A stretch of 64,000 nucleotides of DNA from Schistosoma mansoni (GCF_000237925.1 NW_017386002.1:124001-188000); one strand, 5' to 3'. Positions 1 through 10,745 are shown, counted from the first letter of the stretch. Numbers and translations: made by a program. Notes: a model not told the origin generated them from the letters alone.

Positions 1-212
1 CTATTCGCCTAGTCTCACCACCAGAAAAAAATCCATTCAGTGTCGTAAAAGTGATCAAGACAAACAATATGAAGTATATAGCAAACAAACCCTAGCGCTT
101 AATTTTTTTTTAAGTATAATGTGGGTCGCTTATATGTTATCACATCATGATATGCTTACGTCATAGTTGCTTCGAAAAGTTGTGATAATTGTCAATTTTT
201 TATCTTATCGAG

Positions 213-410
213 GTCCAAGAACTCACTGCTCAAGTAAATCAGTTAGAAACAGATCTTTCTCAAACCAGAATGCAACTACTAGAAGCTCAGTCAGATCATC
301 AAAAAGAAAACGATATTAATGCATCAGCTGTCGCACCTCCTGCCAAACGAACTAGGCGAAGTACCAATGCTGTGAATAATAATGTCAAGGCGAATTCAAA
401 GAATAATCAG
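213..410 (+). CDS. Internal exon of an unidentified coiled-coil protein
   Basis: This is a 198-nt open exon with splice signals on both sides: a T-rich tract ending in AG at 211-212 and the donor GTATGTG at 411. It is phase 0 at both ends. The first 30 or so residues (VQELTAQVNQLETDLSQTRM and on) show heptad spacing of Leu/Val, typical of a coiled coil. A basic, low-complexity stretch follows (PAKRTRRS, then many Asn), which could be a nuclear-localisation or flexible region. The next exon that fits in frame is at 5951. Upstream exons lie outside the window. I do not recognise the family, and the function is unknown. The 5.5-kb intron that follows is filled with RTE fragments. Confidence 0.6.
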
Positions 411-789
411 GTATGTGATATACTTACCACATATTTATAAATATAAATACAGAGTAATTATTTTCTGTTTTTCCTAACACTTGACTATTTGTTCTTGTTA
501 ACTCATTGTATAACCAGTATCTGTGTGTTAAGTTACAGTTTTTATTGGCTTGATTATTAGTTTATTTGAAGAATGAAATCAGTTGTGTAACCGCTAAACA
601 CTTATTTCATATGAAGATATTTCTGTACTCGCTGAGAATCTAAACAAACCAAAGGATATTTACATGGAACATATTATTATAACCTTTAACTCATTGTTAA
701 GGACTATACGACCTTGGACAAAAATCTTTCCTCGCCCTGAGTAGTCAATTGACCATAACTTAGGTCACTTAGTAAGCTATCCCTTCCAT

Positions 790-1159
790 CGATGCTCGCA
801 TCTGCTGGGATCACCGGGTAAATAATAGTGAGGTTAGACATAAGGGTATTACGGAATGATGGTAAATCAGTTGATGAGGTTGTGAATCTTCGTCGACTGA
901 GATGGTTGGGCCACGTGTTACTTATGCCTGAACATCGATTACCACGACGCGCAATGCTGAGTATTGTTGGAGATGGGTGAAAGAGAGTTAGTTGCGGCCA
1001 AACCAAAACATGGCATCAGTGCTTGAAGTCACTAACTTCTAGTCTGAGCCGTGTTGGTAAATGCAGACTACCTGGTTGGGGTCCGTGTGACTATCGTAAC
1101 CAATGGTTGGAGACTGTGTGTGACATGGCTCAGAATCGATCACAATGGCGTATACACTC
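790..1159 (+). mobile_element. RTE-A LINE fragment, C-terminal part of the RT ORF
   Basis: Translation gives the C-terminal region typical of schistosome RTE reverse transcriptases: RRLRWLGHVLLMPEHRLPRR, then GQTKTWHQCLKSLTSSLSRV and DMAQNRSQWR. At least one in-frame stop is present, so it is a dead fragment. It sits in the intron of the coiled-coil gene and runs into the N gap at 1160. Confidence 0.85.
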
Positions 1160-1602
1160 NNNNNNNNNNNNNNNNNNNNNNNNNNNNNNNNNNNNNNNNN
1201 NNNNNNNNNNNNNNNNNNNNNNNNNNNNNNNNNNNNNNNNNNNNNNNNNNNNNNNNNNNNNNNNNNNNNNNNNNNNNNNNNNNNNNNNNNNNNNNNNNNN
1301 NNNNNNNNNNNNNNNNNNNNNNNNNNNNNNNNNNNNNNNNNNNNNNNNNNNNNNNNNNNNNNNNNNNNNNNNNNNNNNNNNNNNNNNNNNNNNNNNNNNN
1401 NNNNNNNNNNNNNNNNNNNNNNNNNNNNNNNNNNNNNNNNNNNNNNNNNNNNNNNNNNNNNNNNNNNNNNNNNNNNNNNNNNNNNNNNNNNNNNNNNNNN
1501 NNNNNNNNNNNNNNNNNNNNNNNNNNNNNNNNNNNNNNNNNNNNNNNNNNNNNNNNNNNNNNNNNNNNNNNNNNNNNNNNNNNNNNNNNNNNNNNNNNNN
1601 NN
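1160..1602. other. Assembly gap (443 N)
   Basis: A run of N interrupts the RTE-A 3' region. Any open frame across it is meaningless. Confidence 0.99.
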
Positions 1603-1769
1603 AAAAATCCCTGAGTAGCTCCCAAGTCGCTTTTTATTCAATATGAATGTAGATGTCTGGTGATAATTTTAAGTGTTATTCGCATCATTGTTAAGTAAGG
1701 AACTTCATTTTACAGATTAAATGAACACAGTGTACCTGCAAATGACTTTGAATGTTTTCTACTCCAGAA

Positions 1770-2312
1770 AAATAGTCCATGGCCCCCAAATGCCCTGGTA
1801 TGACCGAGAGTGGGGAGAGTCCGCTCTCCTTCTCCAAATGCTCTCACATGGCCAGCGAATATATGGCCTCTGCCAGGGAAGTCCTACTCACTGCCTTCTC
1901 ATAGTGGCATTACTGTTGTTTACGAAATTGAGAGGACGAAAAGCGAATGTCCGACGCTTTAACCGGGTTGGTGGACAAGGCGAGTCCACCTAGGGGAGTT
2001 GGAAAACCCTCATTCCAAACCAATGGTGCGCATGGGCTCCAGTATCCTGATGGAACAAATGGCGTATGAATCAATCATTGATCACCGACTACCATGGGAC
2101 TGCATCTCCTCACGATGCTCCACTGCCTTGTGGACTAGACCTTCAGGTCTAAGGCTCCGGGTGTGGCCACCTAAGAAAACCACCTGCTTCAGTTTGGGCA
2201 CCTGGAAAGTATCACAGCCCTCACACAAATCGAATGAAATTTGTGTGGAGCATATTTATCTGGTGCTTCTTTGTACCAATATTTATGTGTTTAAATAAAT
2301 AATAATATAATA
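1770..2312 (+). mobile_element. Non-autonomous RTE-C derivative (5' UTR joined to 3' tail)
   Basis: Positions 1910-2235 match, on the opposite strand, the 5' UTR of the RTE-C at 32163-35520 (shared blocks include GAGAGGACGAAAAGCGAATG and CTAAGAAAACCACCTGCTTC). Instead of coding sequence this is followed by a short tail (GTACCAATATTTATGTGTTT, then A/T-rich repeats). That tail resembles the RTE-C 3' end seen near 13030-13085. The coding part is therefore missing and only the two ends remain. A related, more mixed copy is at 55385-55935. Confidence 0.7.
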
Positions 2313-3222
2313 ATCGATGACTCTAAAGAATGGAAGTTTAATCACTGTTCATGCTGAATATAACGATTAGAAAATAAAAATAAAATCAGTTATATTTCTA
2401 TTGATAATTAGGAAGTTATCGAAGATGAGTAGTTTGTTGTGAACAAAACTAATTAGAAAAATATTGTCATTTATTTCTTTATGTACCAAAATTAGTAGGA
2501 AGTAAAGTTTTGGGTTCAAACTGTGAGTTTAGGGTAGTTTCCCTATAATCATTGAAATAAATAATATACAACTTCACAAACTTCTGGCAAATTGTTTTTT
2601 AGTCCCTCTGCTAATGATTAATTTTCAAACAGAACTTCAATGTGAACACATCGTCGGTGCGTTTTTATCCTAATACAGGTAGATTTTCGTTTTCAGGCTT
2701 AATTGTCCTTCTGGATAACATTTACACAAACTTCAGAATTAAGTGAGCTGTTCGAATTTCTGCTCATCATTGTCGACCTTGATTTGTTATTTCTGGCGGT
2801 TGTCTTGTCTCCGTCTTCAGAATTCCGAATAGCTTCTATTTAAATTTCGTACTGATGGTCAGAAGATCAATAAAAGCTATGAAATCAAACCAACGAGTTT
2901 AATGAACTACAAAATTTTTACTAATCAAACTCGTAAATAAGGTGGTTCATTTTTAGTAACGTGCATATAAACTGATATTTTCCAAAACTAGTAAAATCAG
3001 AAATTAGACCCACTTTTAAAACTTGTTTTAAAGTTCGATAAGTATTGTTAATTGAAGAGATACCACTTGACAGTGTTCGAAGTCAGGGAAACACATTGAA
3101 CCCAAGCTGAAGAGAAAAGAATAGCTTCAGAAGAGACGCTGCAGAACTCTGGTCACGAAGAAGAAAATGCTCCACACACAGGGAGTTGCTCTGATTCTGT
3201 CCTAAGAAGCATGAAATGCACT

Positions 3223-3502
3223 CTTACTTACACCTGTTACCCCCCGTCGAGGAGCGTAGGCCGCTCACCAACATTCTCCATCCAACTCTGTCCTGAGCCT
3301 TCCTTTCCAGTTACTATTCAGCCTTTTCATATCGGCTTCTATTTCCCGGCGTAGTGTGTTCTTTTGCCTTCCTCTTTTCCGCTTCCCTTCCGGATTCCAA
3401 GTTAGGGATTGAGTCGTGATGCACATTGGTGATTTCCTTAATGTATGTCCTATCCACTTCCAACGTCTTTTCCTAATTTCCTCTTCAGCTGGAAGCTGGT
3501 TT
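3223..3502 (-). mobile_element. 5'-truncated RTE-B insertion nested in RTE-B
   Basis: On the minus strand this encodes the RTE-B C-terminus ([20 protein letters not shown], then [20 protein letters not shown]) and ends with the TAACAGGTGTAAGTAAG tail. It is bordered by a perfect 12-bp target duplication, ATGAAATGCACT, at 3211-3222 and 3503-3514. The flanking endonuclease sequence of the older plus-strand RTE-B continues on both sides. Confidence 0.88.
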
Positions 3503-4693
3503 ATGAAATGCACTAACAGGATGGGATCCCATGGATCCAGGATCACCAAAGCATCCTGTAAAACAAGGAAGTAGGGAATTACAATGAATGTTATCTAATG
3601 CTATACACCCACGAATAATAACAATGAAGACGATAAAGATCAGTTTTAGCAGAGGCTGTAGTCGATCGTAGGGAAGTGTCCAGGAGAGGACCTGACCATC
3701 CTCATAAGAGACCTAAATAACAAAGTTGTAATGAACAACACCGGGTATGAAGATATCATAGGACGAAATGGACTGACTGAGAGAAGGGAATAAAAATTGC
3801 GAGAGATTTGCAAATTTGTGTGCATTCAACAAAATGGTTATAGATGTAACTATATTTGCACACAACCTCATACACAAGGCTACATGGGTCTCACCCGATC
3901 ACATCAGGGAGAACCATATTGATCATATTTACATTACTAGAAAATTCAGAAGGTCACTGGAAGACCTGAAAACCGACAGAGGAAGTGACATTGCTTCAGA
4001 TCATTAGCCAGTTGTGACCAAAATGAAACCGAAGCTAAATAAACATTGGACAGCTGTGTAAACAGCAGTACAATGGTTCAATACAATCGTCCTTCGAGAT
4101 ACTGACAAACTCCACGAATTCAAGATAACTCTCAACAACAGTTCCCAAGCCTTACAAGATCTACTGAAAGAAGAAACTACGGTGGAGGACAATTGGAAAG
4201 AGATCAAAGAAGCACCGACTTCAACGCGTCACGAGGTGCTGGGCTGCAAGAGGCAGAAAAATTTAGAGTGAATTTCTATGGAAACCCTAGAGAGAATTCA
4301 AGAAGACAAGACAGAAATCAACAACAGTTGGACGACAGCAGAAAAAGCCGAGGGACAGGCCGAATATACAGAAGCAAACAAGAGAATGAAGAGGAGCATT
4401 CGAGTCGACAAGCAGAAATACGTGGAAGACCTAGCAATGACAGCGGAGAAAGTTGCAAGAGAATGAATATGAAACAACTATATGATGCAACGAAGAAACT
4501 GGTAGGGAAATATTGTAAACCAGGGAGACCGATCAAAGACAAAGGAAGCAAGCCAATCACTGAGAGACATCACATTACTATCAGTACTTGGAGAAGGTTT
4601 CAACAGAGCATTGCTGAACCGGATGAAGGATTCCGTAGACGCCCTACTTCAAGATCAAGAGGCAGGCTTCCATTAGGATCGGTTGTGCTCAAA

Positions 4694-4877
4694 CCTAATC
4701 GCGACTCTACTGATGATTATAAATGAATAATATATTTGTAATATCCCAATGAGTAGAAAAATTAGATTTTCTGACTTTTCCTGTTTCAGTGTAAGCCACT
4801 TCTTCAGAAAATAAATAACATGTTTTTTGATTGATCACATAATATTCGTGTTGTTCCGTTGTACTATTTAAACTTGG
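4694..4877 (-). mobile_element. Penelope-like element terminal fragment, possible hammerhead
   Basis: The block ATATCCCAATGAGTAGAAAA with its flanks also occurs near 9024 and resembles the conserved end of schistosome Penelope-like elements. It splits the RTE-B RT region. On the minus strand, 4771-4812 contains CTGAAGA, a four-pair stem (AGTG/CACT), GAAA and GTC in hammerhead order. Stem I is only about four pairs. The family assignment is from memory of the conserved end; the ribozyme reading is inference. Confidence 0.55.
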
Positions 4878-5950
4878 ATGCATCTAGACGATTTGGACTT
4901 CGCAGATGACCTATCTCGCCTATCCCATACACATCAACAAACGCAGGTGAAGTCAGCCAGCGGTTGCGACAATCGTTGTATCAGTAGGCCTCAATATACA
5001 CAAGGGGAAAGCAACATCCTAAAACACAACACGGAGAACACCAACCTAATCACACTTGATGGAGGGGCTCTGGAAGAGATAGAAATTTTCATGTGTCTGG
5101 GTGGCATCATCGATGAACTTGGAGGATCTGGTGCAGACGTAAAGGCAAGGATTGACAAAGCAAGGTGCACATTCCTACAGTTGAAGAATATATGGAACTT
5201 AAAAGAACTGTCTGTCAACCAATATTGAAGTCAGAGTCTTCAATGTGAACGTCAAGATAGTTTTACTATATGGAACTGAAACTTCGAGAACAATCACAAC
5301 GATCATCAAAACAGTACAAGTATTTATAAACAATTTTCTATGTAAGATACTCAATATCCGTTGACCGGATGCCATCAGCAAAAGCTTCCTTTGGGAGTGA
5401 ACAAACCGTATTCAAGCTCAAGATGAAATTTGTAAAAGGTAATGGAAGTAGATAGGACATACATTGAGGAAATCACCAAACTCCATCACGAGGCAAGTTC
5501 TAACTTGTGATTCTGAAGATAAACGGAAAGGAGGAAGGCCATAGAACACACTTCACCTGGAATTGGAATCAGACATGAAAAGGATGAATAGAAACTGGAA
5601 TGGATTGCCCAGGAAAGAGTTAGTTGGAGAATCCTGGTGGGGTGGCCTTTGCTTTTTTGGTTTTTTTTTTAAACACAGTCCACTAGTTCTCAGATTATAT
5701 ATACTATTGAGTGAGAGGATTATACATTATTTAGCTACAGCTAATAATTTTAAGTGTGACTAAGTTTAATTAGGTGTTTTTTGCTTCAGAAGAAAAGATC
5801 CGATCTACATTTATATTCTTAATTCAATAATCATGCTTTCATTCTTGTTTACAAAAAAATGGCGATTGTAGATTTCCGTTTTTGTTTAGGAACTATTAAG
5901 ATTCATTTTTAAACTATTCTGTATAACTTCTTTTTATTTTTTTTGTTTAG

Positions 5951-6052
5951 GCGCAACTTACTCCTGTCAAGAATTTATGGAAAATATGTGCACCACCTCT
6001 AGGCCTTTACACACGTTCTACACCCAGATTTATCCTTTATCATACAAAATAG
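5951..6052 (+). CDS. Probable last exon of the coiled-coil protein
   Basis: The exon starts after a strong acceptor (T-rich tract, TTTAG at 5946-5950) in phase 0, which matches the exon ending at 410. It encodes 33 residues beginning AQLTPVKNLWKICAPPLGLY and ends at TAG (6050-6052). A good donor (GTAAGT) begins at 6052, overlapping the stop, so an alternative transcript could splice onward. The TPVK motif resembles a proline-directed kinase site; that is inference only. NDUFAF2 begins on the same strand about 1.46 kb downstream. Confidence 0.5.
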   Translation, partial: AQLTPVKNLWKICAPPLGLYTRSTPRFILYHTK

Positions 6053-6171
6053 TAAGTTTACGTGGTTCTTATTTTAAAACTAATTTATCAAACTTTCTAA
6101 TCCTTTGTTCCAATATGTTTTGGTCTTGGTTTTGTTTTTCATTAAACATGATTCTATGTGTGCTACTTTCA

Positions 6172-6420
6172 TCGATATAAGTAGTATATGACGCTAGTCA
6201 GGCATTGAATGTTTGGCAGCACAATGTTGAGAAGATGGAGTAGGGAAGAGCGGGAACAAAAAGCAATTGTTATGGAAATGTAGGAACAAGCAAGTCTGAG
6301 ACAATTATTGAACATTTTGTAAATGAAGTATTGGAGTATGGTTTTTCTATTTTACCAAATAATTCTATAATTTTGTGCTAAATATAATCGGTTGTTCTCA
6401 TCTGTATTCTTCACTATAAT
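6172..6420 (+). repeat. Dispersed repeat R1, diverged copy
   Basis: The sequence begins TATAAGTAGTATATGACG and shares blocks with 62243-62512 and 63718-64000 (GTCAGGCATTGAATG-like, then GAGACAATT and TATGGTT). No open frame is conserved. The family is not recognised. Confidence 0.5.
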
Positions 6421-7063
6421 TCAATTGCATATCTGTCTCACCGGATAGCTACAACAGATAAGCCATCTGAATATATTCATATTCCCTCAACACTTACAGG
6501 CTTTTAATTACAAAGCTCGATAAGCTTGATTTTTGGACAGTATCTGTTAGTATCAAATTGTAGATTCATCTAATCAGTGGTATTCTCAGTGTACGGTTAT
6601 TTTTACCCGATTTCTGTCAAAAGTCTATATATTTCAGTAATTCTGTGCATTCTATTAGATGCTTTTTAAAAGTAATAAACTGACAGAGTATATTGATTGT
6701 GTTTGGAACTTTTAAGTGACTGTTATTATGATGAATTGTAAGTTGAAAAACGAAAGGTAATTCAACCTAATTGATGAACAAGTCACAATAGAAATAACCG
6801 AAGTATATCTTACCCATTCAACTGGAATATTTCTTGATTCCCCTGACGTGTGATTGTTTCGGAAATTCATATCTTACGATTACTTGAAATGAAACTTAAT
6901 AATATTCGTTCTTGTGTATCATTTTGCCTAAAGAAAGGGACCTATTTTCCTTATTAGTTATGATCTGTTCATTTGGTAGTTTACACTGAATATACGATCT
7001 TACGAGAAATTGTCCACCGAACACATTATGCATTATTTTTCATAATCAAATTTCTAAGCAAAT

Positions 7064-7320
7064 ATGGACAGTGGCTAGCAGTGGAATCCAGGACGCGTGT
7101 TTCGTCTTATTTGGGTCTCGTCAGTTGGATGTACCTGAATCTCAGAGTTGATGTTCACTCTGGGATTCGAACCCAGTACCTTGCGCTTCAAACTTCATCG
7201 CGTTATCCACTCAGCTACTGAGTCCTGATAGCCACTCGCTTGTGCAATGGGGTGAAGTTTGAATTCACTTGGTATAGTTTGTTTGAATCTTCTCGTTGAT
7301 GTTTAGGACTGCGATTGATC
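7064..7320 (-). repeat. Smalpha-type tRNA-derived repeat with hammerhead
   Basis: Read on the minus strand, the unit has tRNA-like promoter boxes: an A-box-like CTGAGTGGATAACG (7201-7214) and a B-box GGGTTCGAATCCC (7163-7175). A hammerhead core lies downstream, and the unit ends GGATTCCACTGC. This order matches the known schistosome Smalpha repeat. It is a single unit, not a satellite array. It lies between the coiled-coil gene and NDUFAF2. Confidence 0.8.
7084..7131 (-). ncRNA. Hammerhead ribozyme core, Smalpha type (degenerate)
   Basis: The minus strand shows CTGACGA (7118-7124), GAAA and the cleavage triplet GTC followed by CTGGATTCC. Stem I (ATCCAA against CTGGAT) has one mismatch next to the core, and stem II (GACC against AGAC) is poorly paired. 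The catalytic nucleotides are present but the fold is weakened, so activity is doubtful. Confidence 0.65.
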
Positions 7321-7522
7321 AAACTGATCCATCAATAATCAAAATCCTGTTTTTTTTCTAACAACTAAATAGATACTCATAACAAATATTGTCTCCTTTT
7401 TTGATAAATTATCAACAATAGATCATATTCGAGGCATCATGCTACAATAACTTTATTAGTGTTCAAAGTCTAATTCGATACTATTTTATGTACATTTTCC
7501 ATTTAAATTGTTTAGCACACTC

Positions 7523-7757
7523 ATGACAACATCAAATGTAAATCGATCTATACTTAACAAGATATTTCTTTCATTTCGAGTAATGTTTCATCGCAAACGA
7601 CCACGTCTAGTTGGCATAGATAAATCGGGTAATCGATATTTTGAAGCACCACCAAATAAAGCAAGTGAACATACTCATTTATCAAAATTGCCAAAAAGGT
7701 TTTTTCTTATGCCTGGACAAAATGAATTAGAAAGTTCACATGGGAATTTAGATGTAG
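7523..7757 (+). CDS. NDUFAF2: NDUFAF2 exon 1: complex I assembly factor 2
   Basis: NDUFAF2 (mimitin, B17.2L) is a mitochondrial assembly factor that helps build the NADH-dehydrogenase arm of respiratory complex I; it is a paralogue of subunit NDUFA12. This exon encodes the N-terminus with RPRLVGIDKSGNRYFEAP, the family's xxVGxDxxGNxYYE motif. The ATG at 7523 is chosen because it lies 7 nt after an acceptor (TTTAG, 7511-7515). The upstream 5' end is therefore either a UTR exon or a trans-spliced leader. The donor is AG|GTCAGT at 7758 (phase 1), which joins in frame to 9596. A later GTAAGC at 7783 is out of phase. Exons of 235, 131 and 144 nt give 169 aa, the size usual for the family. Confidence 0.85.
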
Positions 7758-7919
7758 GTCAGTTTATGAAACGAAGTCAATTGTAAGCCATATTTTTACT
7801 TTTGTGTATTAGTATGTAAGTAGTAGTTTGCTTGAATTAACAAATCAAAGTTTAGTGTTTTTGTGTTGTTTTAGCTTTATAGATGACCGGCATCAAATAC
7901 CGCTTATTGTAGCATTAAT

Positions 7920-8757
7920 TCACTTGCTTTACTTACGCCTGTTACCCCCAATGAAGCATAGGCCGCTGACCAGCATTCTCCAACCCACTATTGTCCTGGG
8001 CCTTTCTTTCTAGTTCTCTCCAACTGTTGTTTATTCTCATCATGTCTGTCTGCGTTTCTCGGCGTAATGTGTTCTTTGATCTTCCTCTTTTCTTTAGGCT
8101 TTCAGGATTTCAAGTGAGGGCTTGCGTTGTGACGCAGTTGGGTGCTTTCTTCAATGTGTTTCCTATTCACTCCCAGCGCTTCTTCCTGATTTCTCCCTCC
8201 GCTAGAATCTGGTTTGTTTTCTCCCACAGTAAGTTGTTGCTGATAGTGTCTGGTCAACGGATGCAAGTATTTTGCGTAGACAACTGTTAATAAACACCTG
8301 TGTCTTCTGGATGATGGCTTTCCATAGTTCTCCAGGTTTGCGCCATACATAGTAGGACTGTGTTGACCTTTGTATTGAAAATTTTCACTTTGATATTGGT
8401 TGAAAGTTGTTTTGAGTTATAGATGTTCTTCAATTGTACATATGCTGTTCTTGTTTTCTCAATCCCCGCATTCATATGTGCATCAGATCCACCGTATTCA
8501 TCAATGATGCTGACCAGATATGTAGAGGTTTTTACACCCTCCAAAGCTTCTTCATCAAGTGTGATGTGATCGGTTCATGTTGTGTTGTTTTATGTCTGAA
8601 AATCTTGCTTTTCCCTTTGTGTAAGTTGAGACTTACTGCTGCTCAGGTTGCTGCTACACTGCTTGTCTTCTCCTGCATTTGTTGTTGCATGTGTGATAAA
8701 AGAGCCGGATCATCTGTGAAGTCTACATCGTTCAGCTGCATTTTAGCTCTACTCGCT
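7920..8757 (-). mobile_element. RTE-B 3' part in NDUFAF2 intron 1
   Basis: The minus strand reads as the RTE-B RT C-terminal half: VSIIDEYGGSDAHMNAGIEK, then LSTNIKVKIFNTKVNTVLLC, and the RREI/TLRR region. It ends at GGTAACAGGCGTAAGTAAAG near 7920. It is 5' truncated, with frameshifts. It lies antisense in intron 1 of NDUFAF2. Confidence 0.85.
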
Positions 8758-8989
8758 TAGGCGGTACATATACTAAAAATTCATATGCCCTATTGGTTAT
8801 ATTCCGGCATCAATCAGTTCCTATATGCATCTTTGATGAAAATCATACTCCAAGGTTTCTCTTAGTTCGACAAGTTCCAGTCCTCGAAGAGCATCGATTT
8901 TTCCTAAATTCATAGATAAGCTTCACAAGGCTAAAACTAAGTACACTACAGGTTGGACTTGATAGGTTCAAATAGATTGAGCATTGGGT

Positions 8990-9150
8990 AAAAAATGAAT
9001 ACTAAATATATTTTTATTATATCCCAATGAGTAGAAAAGTTGTATTTCTGACGTTTCGTGACCTAATGTAAGCAACTTCCTCACAGTGAATGAATAACCG
9101 AAATTAAATAGACTCAACTTTAAATAGTACAAAGGAAACAATGCAGAATA
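8990..9150 (-). mobile_element. Penelope-like element terminal fragment
   Basis: It shares TATATCCCAATGAGTAGAAA and following sequence with 4694-4877. The minus strand reads GAAACGTCAGAAATACAACT before that block. The CUGANGA part of a hammerhead is not clear here, so no ribozyme is called. Confidence 0.55.
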
Positions 9151-9595
9151 GTTTGGTATAATGAAAATCATAATGGGTCTGAATATGTCATTCTTGGTCA
9201 AGATAAATTTGTATGCTTTATTACTGTGTTAATTTGTGTCAGAGTGTGATTATGAAAAATGTATACATTTGTAATATCAAGAAGAGGGGTTAATATTTAG
9301 GTGTATATATATAGATTGTGTGGAGAATAAATAAGGTCAAATATACTTATTGGGATAAACAGCCCTGGTTAAATGGATATGCAGTCCTTCTTTCCTATTC
9401 AGGGCAGAGTGATTTAGCGTCATATGAAACGATTCGGCTACTCGACTCTTTATAGTTGCAAAAGCCTTTATGAATTATTTTGATATTTTTAATATTATTG
9501 AAAATAGGTTAAAGGAATAAAATACTTTTCAAGTCTTTTTTGTACTTTCAATTTTACTACTAATTAATTTTCTTATTTTCCACGAAATAATCAAG

Positions 9596-9726
9596 AATTA
9601 TCGTCTATACCTCCTGAATGGCATTCATGGTTGAGTCATCGACGTTCTAATCCACCTACAGAAGAAGAGATAGAAGCTAATGCTGTATCTAAGAGCAAAC
9701 GTCTTAGTCGTGCAGCAGAATTAGAG
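9596..9726 (+). CDS. NDUFAF2: NDUFAF2 exon 2
   Basis: This exon carries the family signature: IPPEWHSWLSHRRSNPPTEE, equivalent to the IPxEWxxWLxxxRxxPPTxEE block of NDUFAF2/NDUFA12 proteins. The acceptor is AAG at 9593-9595 after a T-rich tract, and the donor is GTATAT at 9727. It starts in phase 1 and ends on a codon boundary. The preceding intron (7758-9595) contains an RTE-B fragment and a Penelope-like tail. Confidence 0.88.
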
Positions 9727-9770
9727 GTATATTACGTACTGTACATTGTTATCCGCTTTACCCATTTTAA

Positions 9771-9950
9771 TTGAACTTTGACATAGACATGCCTTTAGAG
9801 ATGACACTTCCATCGTCTGACTATTCAGAAATCGAACTTTTACCAGGAGATTCGCATGTTGAATTAGAATACGGAGATGCTATAGTTCTGTTCGCAGAAT
9901 ACACTGACAAAATGCAGTCTTTAAATATACCTAGTTTATATGCAAGCAAA
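9771..9950 (+). mobile_element. RTE-A RT fragment in NDUFAF2 intron 2
   Basis: Translation gives NFDIDMPLEMTLPSSDYSEI followed by ELLPGDSHVELEYGDAIVLF. These match the RTE-A stretch around the catalytic box, in which YADD has become YGDA. It is a dead fragment. Confidence 0.75.
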
Positions 9951-10035
9951 TCAGACAGTATCACATCATAAAATAAAAATCATACAAGATCAAGCCAAAA
10001 GTGTCTGTGAGTGTGACAGACTGTAACTAATAGAC
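9940..10035 (+). repeat. Dispersed repeat R2, copy 1
   Basis: The stretch ACAAGATCAAGCCAAAAGTG and on, to ACTGTAACTAATAGACCGGG, matches 60555-60660 with scattered differences. No family is recognised. Confidence 0.45.
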
Positions 10036-10745
10036 CGGGAAATATATTTCCAAAATATCTGACAGGCTCAAGCAGGAATTCACGTTTTCCTTTTTCTAAC
10101 CGAAAACCAGCCTGCGATATATTAGTAAGCATAACATCTTACCGTCCCATTAATTCCTGAGCAGAAGAACCAACGACTATATGTATGTTTAACAAAAGTA
10201 TTTGAGTAAGCGTACTTATCAACCAATAATTACTTTTTTAAATATTCGGTACGGTCAAAGATTTACAGGAACACGTAACACTCCACAAAAGCTCTATTGA
10301 ACATTGCTCATACCCATGTAGTCCTATTGTATTAAATGAGAACACATGTGAGGACAATCGACTTTGTACTTGTCACAAGTTACAACGTTGGTTGATAAAA
10401 TACAAAAACTATACTCTGATACTCTATTTGCAAAATGTTCTTTAATTGTCTCACGCTTCATTGTTTCTGGATTCCCACACAAATTGCTTTTTATTTCTGT
10501 TCTTCACTTCTTGATCTTCTCAATCTTCTGCTGTCAGATATTCTATTCCTTACTCACGATATATACTACTAATGTCGATATGAGTAGTTCACACCACACT
10601 ATGACTGGTGTTCAAAGTTAATCACACCGTTGGCGATATTGATCCTTACATTTATTGATAATGTTATCAAGATAGTGGAAATTGTTCAATCTAATAATAA
10701 TAATGACAATCCACATCATGTGTCTGTTGTTGTTTTCTTTTTCAG

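Larger units (their letters stand above)
3072..5645 (+). mobile_element. RTE-B LINE, degraded copy with inner insertions
   Basis: Aligned by eye to the RTE-B copies at 16390-19247 and 42203-45395, this copy covers the endonuclease (from about 3072), the linker, and the RT to near the C-terminus (about 5645). It carries many frameshifts and stops and lacks about 340 bp of RT near 4560. It is interrupted by a minus-strand RTE-B 3' end (3223-3502) and by a Penelope-like tail (about 4694-4877). It lies in the intron of the coiled-coil gene. Confidence 0.8.

Noticed and set aside
1023-1646. Long open frames across the N runs (also near 31953, 36082 and 58159)
   Set aside because: They exist only because N is read as open; the real bases are RTE, repeat or LINE-D sequence.
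7150-7225. A tRNA gene (B box and cloverleaf-like start)
   Set aside because: It continues into the Smalpha body and hammerhead. The same holds for 31310-31390 and 36560-36640, which lack a full cloverleaf.
7783-7788. GTAAGC as the donor of NDUFAF2 exon 1
   Set aside because: It leaves two codon bases and does not join in frame to the clear exon at 9596; GTCAGT at 7758 does.
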